Assembly (NCBI GenBank): GCA_003023125.1
Contig: PXSY01000212.1
Coordinates: forward strand, 1 to 11,271
From: Bacteroidetes bacterium QH_10_64_19
GTDB taxonomy: Bacteria; Bacteroidota; Rhodothermia; Rhodothermales; Salinibacteraceae
Direction of reading: 5' to 3'
DNA length: 11,271 nucleotides
Made by a program: the position numbers and the translations under genes. Shown here piece after piece: positions 6,883-11,271 of the stretch. The notes below the pieces were generated by a model. It was not told where the DNA came from, did not search any database, and was given only the letters and a program-made list of their open reading frames with translations. Position 1 is the first letter of the stretch; each line of letters begins with the position of its first letter.

Positions 6883-7252
6883 TCCAGTTGTTGCCTGCCT
6901 CGTCGCGGTACAGTCGCACATCCACCAGGGTGGGGCGCATCTTGTAGGTGAACGTATACGTGAAGTACTCGTCGAGCTCGCCCTGGTCGACCCCCTCCTT
7001 GAAGCGTCCCCAGAACAGCGGATTATTGCTACAAGGAGCCAGTTCGGTGAAAAAGTTTGTGTCTCGGGCCTCCTCGGGAGGGACGCCGCTCAGGTTTGAT
7101 TCGTAGCGGTTATAAAATTGCACGGTGCCCTCGTCGTCGAACGCGAGATCCGTCGCCGGCTCCTTCCCCTCGGGCGAAGGATCTTCTGGGGGCTGATCCG
7201 CGTCGGGCTCCTCCCCTTGCAGATACGAATACGGATTCTGGGAAGACGGCAT
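6863..7252 (-). CDS. pyp: photoactive yellow protein (PYP), blue-light photoreceptor
   Basis: 129 residues. PYP is a small cytosolic PAS-fold photoreceptor that binds p-coumaric acid by a thioester to one cysteine and cycles on blue light. Alignment by eye to the Halorhodospira halophila protein has a constant +5 offset with no gaps from its residue 42 to 100. Key residues are kept: Y47 (Tyr42), E51 (Glu46), P73 and the chromophore cysteine C74 (Pro68-Cys69, in ELAPCSNNPLFWGRFKEGV), F101 and M105 (Phe96, Met100, in TYTFTYKMRPT). Changes at the pocket are S55 for Thr50 and V57 for Arg52. The N-terminal about 35 residues are Pro/Glu/Asp-rich rather than the usual helical N-cap. PYP is known in Salinibacter. 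No tyrosine ammonia-lyase or p-coumaroyl-CoA ligase gene is near, so the chromophore supply must be elsewhere. It converges with and overlaps the UPF0182 gene; no Shine-Dalgarno is seen before the ATG at 7252. Confidence 0.96.
   Translation of the reverse strand: MPSSQNPYSYLQGEEPDADQPPEDPSPEGKEPATDLAFDDEGTVQFYNRYESNLSGVPPEEARDTNFFTELAPCSNNPLFWGRFKEGVDQGELDEYFTYTFTYKMRPTLVDVRLYRDEAGNNWIMIQKR
6872..6887 (+). terminator. weak stem-loop spanning the UPF0182 stop codon
   Basis: CTGGAT (6872-6877) and ATCCAG (6882-6887) pair around a CATA loop; the UPF0182 stop TAA is at 6880-6882. On the plus strand TTGTTG follows. It lies inside the 3' end of the PYP coding sequence, so any termination role is tentative, but it is the only stem I see for this convergent pair. 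Confidence 0.25.
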
Positions 7253-7925
7253 AAGGAACAGGCGCAGCGTCCGAGAAAGCAGTGGGGGAAGGCATGCAGC
7301 CGCCCGCTGGGGGTGCTGCGATTCAGAAGCAGGGGGGCTCTCGTGATGAAGCGAGACCGGTGGGTTCAGCGAGGGGAACCCTGATTGGGGCGCATTTCAA
7401 GTCCTTGATCGGTGATCTTCGTCGGCCTCCGGCGTGGCCCCAGGCCGGATGAACCGCTGTCTCTCGCCGACCGACGGCGGCCCACTGCGCTGGGAGCGAA
7501 GTGCAGGAGGCAAGGACCCGGATCAGCGTACTCCGAGTCGTCTCCGGAGGGTCGCTGCTTCCAGCGAGGCCCCTGCTGTCCGGCGAATTTACGCAATGAG
7601 GTCGGGCATAGGATCGCCGTCGACGACGCATCGAATGCGGGTTGGGCCAACGTGCATTGTTGGGCACTTGGGAGGCAACCAGGGTTCTGTGTTGTATTTG
7701 TCGTCTCAGGCATCGGTCCTCCCGAGCGAAATGACCCCGTCTTGTTTCCCACGTGGTGCTTCGGAATGCGGATGTAACCAAGTCGCTATGAACCTACGTG
7801 CGTGTTCGCGAGAAGAACCCTCGCCTTACTCTTCCGATAGGACCCAAACCTATGAAACAGGTGGCACTTTGTGAACACGTCACCCGGAAAAAGCGACGTT
7901 CGGCCTTGGACTGAACCATAGACGG
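7253..7925. other. longest non-coding stretch, about 670 bp, divergent promoter region
   Basis: It lies between the leftward PYP gene and the next rightward gene, so promoters for both must be here; none can be assigned with confidence. Several frames stay open for over 100 codons, but their translations are Arg/Ser/Pro-rich with no domain pattern, typical of non-coding high-GC DNA. Short stems are present: TCGCTG (7552-7557) with CAGCGA (7562-7567) and a CTTC loop, CTCCG/CGGAG around 7531-7549, and CACT-CGCT/AGCG-AGTG around 7482-7503. These could belong to an untranslated leader or a small RNA, but I recognise no known RNA family. Confidence 0.45.
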
Positions 7926-8369
7926 ATGAAGCAAGAGACAGAGACACCAGCGGACGCCGACTCAACGACCGAGGCCCTCCGTACTCGCATCGAAGCGGCC
8001 CTTCAGGAGTCTCTTGAGAGGCAGTGGGAGGAGGTTCTGGATCAATGGGCGGGGGCCGAGGCTGCCGATCGGGAAGCGGTCTGGACCTATGCCGCGAACC
8101 TCCGCGACCGAATCCTCAATGCGCTTCTCGCGGCTGACTCGCACGAGGCCCTCAAGCGATGCCTTGCGGTTGGGTACGTTGAGATGAAGTGTCACTGGAC
8201 GATGCTCAACACACAGATCCAGCATCAGACGTCCCGAAACGGGCGGCCCGAAGAGCCCCTCATCTACCGGGCCACCTGCGTGAGCCTCATCGTTCAAGCT
8301 CTTGAACCGCTCCTCAACCGCGAGTACGTAGAGGGACTCACCGACTTCTTGGCCGAGTCGCTCGCTTAG
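7926..8369 (+). CDS. soluble helical protein of unknown function
   Basis: 147 residues, not recognised. It is predicted to be soluble and nearly all helical, with no membrane segment or signal peptide. The N-terminal about 16 residues are acidic and disordered (MKQETETPADADSTT). Helices follow at about 17-45 (RIEAALQESLERQWEEVLDQ), 48-70, 72-103 and 110-147. Two cysteines, C79 and C89, and a third, C118, are scattered without a metal-binding spacing. Aromatic/acidic composition fits a cytosolic halophile protein. The start at 7926 gives a natural acidic N-terminus and is preceded by GACGG, a weak Shine-Dalgarno. Reading frame, length and composition are gene-like, and no overlapping frame competes. 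It is separated from the next gene by 224 bp with its own promoter, so no operon is implied. Confidence 0.72.
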   Translation: MKQETETPADADSTTEALRTRIEAALQESLERQWEEVLDQWAGAEAADREAVWTYAANLRDRILNALLAADSHEALKRCLAVGYVEMKCHWTMLNTQIQHQTSRNGRPEEPLIYRATCVSLIVQALEPLLNREYVEGLTDFLAESLA

Positions 8370-8478
8370 CCGGACGACCCCGTTTGCCCTCAGGAGTCGT
8401 CGCGCTGGAACATTCCCCCGGATACGTCGAACATTTGGGAAGTATTCACGGTGATACCAGTGGTTTTGGGAGCTTGCG

Positions 8479-8508
8479 TTGTGAGACGTGAGGTCCCTTT
8501 TCTATATT
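8479..8508 (+). promoter_or_regulatory. candidate sigma-70-like promoter of the TerC gene
   Basis: TTGTGA (8479-8484; 4 of 6 to TTGACA) and TATATT (8503-8508; 5 of 6 to TATAAT) are separated by 18 bp. The site lies about 85 bp before the ATG at 8594, in a locally AT-richer patch. The expected transcript start is near 8515, giving a leader of roughly 80 nt. Confidence 0.45.
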
Positions 8509-8593
8509 CTGCCTCGATGGTCCAACCTCGGACTGTCGCAGACCGTTGCGCCGGGGAAGGAAATCGTCCGCCTTCGAAAAACGCTCTGATCGG

Positions 8594-9379
8594 ATGGAAT
8601 GGATTTCGTCTCCAGAAGCCTGGATCGCGCTTGGTGCGCTGACGACCCTGGAGATTATCCTGGGCATCGACAACATCGTGTTCATCTCGATCCTGTCGAA
8701 CAAGCTCCCGGCCTCGGAGCAGTCCCTCGCCCGCCGGGTGGGGTTGGGGCTTGCCCTGGGCGGTCGCATCCTGCTGTTGTTTTCCATCAACTGGGTCATG
8801 ACCCTCACGGCCCCTCTCTTTTCGATGTTTGCCCACGCCTTCAGCGGACGCGACCTGATTCTGCTGATTGGGGGCTTTTTCCTGATTGGCAAGGCCACCA
8901 GGGAAATCCATGACAAGCTGGAAGGGGAAGATGGGAAGGCGGGCGCGGGCCGTGCCGACGTGACGTTTGCCAGCGTCATTACTCAGATCTTCCTGCTGGA
9001 CCTCGTTTTTTCCCTCGACTCGGTCGTCACGGCCGTCGGCATTGCGGACAACATTGAGGTCATGATCATCGCCGTCACCATTGCCATCGTCATTATGATG
9101 GTGTCGGCCGAAACCATCTCCAGTTTCATCGAGGCGCACCCTACGGTGAAGATGCTGGCCCTGAGCTTTCTGTTGCTCATTGGGGTAACCCTCGTGGGCG
9201 AAGGCCTGGGACAGCACATTCCCAAGGGATACGTCTACTCGGCCATGGCCTTCTCTCTGATTGTCGAGTTTCTCAACCTGCAGGCCACGCGAACGGACGA
9301 GGAGCCGGAAGAGACCGTTCGGCTCCATACGCCGCGGTTGCGGCGGGCCGTAGAACGGGCCGTGGAGGAGGAGGCCTGA
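8594..9379 (+). CDS. TerC-family integral membrane protein, likely metal-ion exporter
   Basis: 261 residues from the ATG at 8594. The frame is open further upstream to a TTG at 8546, but those 16 residues are basic and unlike the family, whereas MEWISSPEAWIALGALTTLE is the typical TerC N-terminus. Seven or so membrane segments are visible. The two signature acidic helices are present: EIILGIDNIVFISIL (20-34, with E20, D26, N27) and LDLVFSLDSVVTAVGIADN (135-153, with D136 and D142). An acidic/charged loop lies at 105-122, and a Glu-rich cytoplasmic tail follows 230. TerC proteins are membrane proteins tied to tellurite resistance and, in several bacteria, to manganese export, in some cases to support metalation of secreted enzymes; the ion here is not determined. 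No riboswitch of the yybP-ykoY type is recognised in the leader. It is convergent with the peptidase gene, 27 bp away. Confidence 0.92.
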   Translation: MEWISSPEAWIALGALTTLEIILGIDNIVFISILSNKLPASEQSLARRVGLGLALGGRILLLFSINWVMTLTAPLFSMFAHAFSGRDLILLIGGFFLIGKATREIHDKLEGEDGKAGAGRADVTFASVITQIFLLDLVFSLDSVVTAVGIADNIEVMIIAVTIAIVIMMVSAETISSFIEAHPTVKMLALSFLLLIGVTLVGEGLGQHIPKGYVYSAMAFSLIVEFLNLQATRTDEEPEETVRLHTPRLRRAVERAVEEEA

Positions 9380-9406
9380 TTGACCGAAAAGAAGTCGGGG
9401 ACCGCG

Positions 9407-11128
9407 CTACTGTGCACTTGCCATCTCTGCGGCCCGCTGGAGGGCGGACTTCGCATTTACGACGGCGCCGGTTTTCGAGAGCGCGCCGAAGCGCGCCGTC
9501 GCTGTGCCGCCGGGGCGGGTGACCTGTCGATCGCGGTAGCGCGTGGCGGTGTCGAGGATGACCGAGCGGACCTCGGTGGCGCTCAGCGACGGGTAGTGGG
9601 CCATGATGAGAGCGGCCAGTCCACTCACCATGGGCGCCGCCATACTGGTGCCGTCGTTGCGCTCGTATTGGTCGTCCGGGACTGTGGAATAGATGGAGTG
9701 GCCCGGGGCAAACACGTCCACCCGATCGGCCCCGTAGTTGCTAAACGGAGCGGCGAGTTGCTTGCCGCCCTTCCAGGACGAGGCCCCCACCTCGATCCAT
9801 CGCTGCGCCCGCCCGTTCTCCTCATAGGAGGGAGAGGGATAGTTGTCGGTCGAGTCCACATTTTCGCCGTCGTTGCCGGCGGCGTGCACCATGAGCACGC
9901 CCATCGAGTCGGCGTGCCGAACGGCTGCGTCGACGACCTCTTTGTGGGGGGAGTAGGACTTGCCGAAGCTCATGTTGATGACGTCGGCCCCATTCTCGAC
10001 GGCGTAGCGGATGGCGTTGGCCACGTCCTTGTCGCGCTCGTCCCCATTGGGGACCGTACGGATCGGCATGAGACGGACGCCCCGAGCAATGCCATCGGTG
10101 CCGAGGTCGTTTTGGCGCGTGGCCCCAATGATCCCCGCTACGTGCGTGCCGTGAGTGGCATCAGGGCCTTCCACGTCATTGTTGCCGTACTGCCGCTCAG
10201 TCTTGTCCGTGTAGTTGTCCCCCACGATGGGGCGCGGGTCGAAGTCCGGGTTGTAGTTGTACTCGACCTGTCGTTCGAGCTGGTCTTTGTATTCACGGAG
10301 GTCTTCGGGGGAAAGGCCCTGGTCGTAGAAGTAGCGGAGGGTTTTCTGGGCCCGCTGCACGGTCCGCTGGGGGCTCGACACGGAGCGAACGGTTTCCGCG
10401 GTGAGGGTGTCGGTCTCAAGGTGCTTCTTTAGAATCTGTGCGGAATTCTGAACAGCGGTCTGTGCCTTTTCGACCCGGGCGAGACGCTGCTCGGCCTGCT
10501 TGCGCTTTTTCTGAAAGGTCTGCTTGAGTTCGCGGTACCGCCGGTAGGCTTCCCGGTCGGTCGACGCGACGTCGGCCGAGTCGGCATCGGCGAAGCGCTT
10601 GCGCAGGTCTGTGTAGAGCCGCGTGAGTTCGTACGTGTCCTGATTGACGTGTTCGCCGTCGGGGCCTCCGATGAAGTTCCACCCGTGCACGTCATCGACG
10701 TAGCCGTTGCCGTCGTCGTCCACGCCGTTGCCCGGCACCTCGTCGGCATTCGTCCAGGTCTCTGCCGCCAGGTCTTCGTGCTCGATGTCGATGCCCGAGT
10801 CGATGATGGCGACGCGGACTGTGTCTCGAGGGTCACGATCCTGCAGCACGGTTCGGTAGGCGGCCTCGGTGTTGAGGCCGGGGCCGCTGCGCGGCACGCG
10901 GTCGCGGTGATACCAGTCCTGCGGAGCGCGGGAGGGGGCGGGGGGCACGGACTCCTCGGGCTCCGCCGTCTCGTCGTCGGTCGAAGAGGACTCTGTTTGG
11001 GAAGCCTCCGGCGGGGACGACGCCGTGGTGGTATCGGGACTCGTCGGGGTCGTGGCCGGCTGACTTCCGGAGCAGCCGACCAGGAGAAGAGCGACGAGCA
11101 GCGTGAAACGGGTCGTGGCTCGCTTCAT
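9407..11128 (-). CDS. S8 (subtilisin-like) serine peptidase, lipoprotein
   Basis: 573 residues. A lipoprotein signal (basic MKRATTR, hydrophobic core, lipobox LVGC with C19) anchors it to a membrane outside the cytoplasm. A Ser/Thr/Pro/Glu-rich linker runs from 20 to about 70. The catalytic triad is intact: D110 (VAIIDSGID), H326 (HGTHVAGIIG), S495 (GTSMAAPMVSG), with oxyanion N419 (HAAGNDG). Between Asp and His lies an insert of about 150 residues. It opens with an Asp-rich loop, GVDDDGNGYVDD (135-146), likely calcium-binding and known in related subtilases. It then forms long charged helices (about 165-290, for example RRYRELKQTFQKKRKQAEQR), probably coiled coil. There is no inhibitor-type propeptide obvious. 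The role is probably extracellular protein turnover or maturation; the substrate is unknown. The ATG at 11128 gives the correct lipoprotein signal. A 50-bp gap to the upstream gene suggests cotranscription. Confidence 0.94.
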   Translation of the reverse strand: MKRATTRFTLLVALLLVGCSGSQPATTPTSPDTTTASSPPEASQTESSSTDDETAEPEESVPPAPSRAPQDWYHRDRVPRSGPGLNTEAAYRTVLQDRDPRDTVRVAIIDSGIDIEHEDLAAETWTNADEVPGNGVDDDGNGYVDDVHGWNFIGGPDGEHVNQDTYELTRLYTDLRKRFADADSADVASTDREAYRRYRELKQTFQKKRKQAEQRLARVEKAQTAVQNSAQILKKHLETDTLTAETVRSVSSPQRTVQRAQKTLRYFYDQGLSPEDLREYKDQLERQVEYNYNPDFDPRPIVGDNYTDKTERQYGNNDVEGPDATHGTHVAGIIGATRQNDLGTDGIARGVRLMPIRTVPNGDERDKDVANAIRYAVENGADVINMSFGKSYSPHKEVVDAAVRHADSMGVLMVHAAGNDGENVDSTDNYPSPSYEENGRAQRWIEVGASSWKGGKQLAAPFSNYGADRVDVFAPGHSIYSTVPDDQYERNDGTSMAAPMVSGLAALIMAHYPSLSATEVRSVILDTATRYRDRQVTRPGGTATARFGALSKTGAVVNAKSALQRAAEMASAQ

Positions 11129-11178
11129 CGAAAGGGACCGTTGTGGGAAGGGGAGAACAGCGGGGCAGGCCAGTTTCG

Positions 11179-11271
11179 CTACGCGACGACGGGCCCCTGC
11201 AGGTCACGCTTCAACTCGGGCGGCAGGCCGAGGTGCTCGTCGCGAAAGCCCCTGAGCTCGTCGATCGTGTC
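11179..11271 (-). CDS. C-terminal end of an unidentified gene
   Basis: The last 30 codons and TAG stop (11179-11181) of a leftward gene that begins beyond the window. The visible tail contains GFRDEHLGLPPELKRDLQG and ends PVVA. It is open to the window edge, with acidic/basic composition like neighbouring proteins; alternative frames here are less protein-like. It is the likely upstream partner of the peptidase gene, whose start is 50 bp downstream with no terminator between. Too short to assign a family. Confidence 0.5.
   Translation of the reverse strand, partial: DTIDELRGFRDEHLGLPPELKRDLQGPVVA

Noticed and set aside
7323..7874. Frames over 120 codons on both strands in the gap between PYP and the next gene
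   Set aside because: Translations are low-complexity Arg/Ser/Pro-rich with no hydrophobic core pattern and no Shine-Dalgarno.
8546..8593. An upstream TTG start for the TerC protein
   Set aside because: It would add 16 basic residues not typical of TerC N-termini; the ATG at 8594 gives the usual MEW start.
8390..9328. A 312-codon minus-strand frame
   Set aside because: Antisense to the TerC gene and full of Gln/Asp/His; no family features.
9380..10432. A 350-codon plus-strand frame
   Set aside because: Antisense to the S8 peptidase gene, whose catalytic triad is intact; the Val/Gly/His-rich translation is a codon-mirror effect.
1..11271. CRISPR array, tRNA, rRNA, prophage or intact insertion sequence
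   Set aside because: No regularly spaced repeats, cloverleaf, rRNA-like segment, transposase or integrase motif was seen on either strand.

Overview
The window looks like chromosomal DNA of an extremely halophilic, high-GC Bacteroidota/Rhodothermota bacterium of the Salinibacter type. The reasons are an acidic, Asp/Glu-rich proteome, mostly weak or absent Shine-Dalgarno sequences, a photoactive yellow protein (PYP) of the kind known from Salinibacter, and a Bacteroidota-style lipoprotein subtilase. The lineage is an inference from these traits, not from a marker gene.

Layout, left to right. (1) 2-725 (+): the 3' part of an HNH endonuclease gene, cut by the window edge and apparently broken by a +1 frameshift near 270-305. 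(2) 877-1656 (-): a membrane-anchored class I SAM methyltransferase. (3) 1808-2059 (-): a small two-helix membrane protein with a good hairpin terminator. (4) 2060-2638: an AT-richer gap with at most a doubtful short ORF. (5) 2639-3082 (+) and 3283-3513 (-): two small membrane proteins of unknown function, convergent around a repeat/hairpin at 3223-3260. (6) 3514-3987: a gap with no convincing gene. (7) 3988-6882 (+): a large UPF0182-family membrane protein. It overlaps tail to tail by 20 bp with (8) 6863-7252 (-), a PYP photoreceptor with its chromophore cysteine and hydrogen-bonding Tyr/Glu intact. (9) 7253-7925: the longest non-coding stretch. (10) 7926-8369 (+): an unrecognised helical protein. 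(11) 8594-9379 (+): a TerC-family membrane protein behind a recognisable sigma-70-like promoter. (12) 9407-11128 (-): a lipoprotein S8 peptidase with a large helical insert inside the catalytic domain. Upstream of it is the C-terminal end of another leftward gene (11179-11271), probably in the same operon.

The genes do not form one obvious pathway; this reads as a mixed chromosomal region of mostly monocistronic units with frequent convergent pairs. I see no CRISPR array, tRNA, rRNA, prophage or intact insertion sequence. The biologically most notable gene is the orphan PYP: no chromophore-synthesis genes (tyrosine ammonia-lyase, p-coumaroyl-CoA ligase) lie in the window. I do not find a convincing new multi-gene system. 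The best leads are the PYP with its altered N-cap, the putatively periplasmic methyltransferase, and the subtilase insert.
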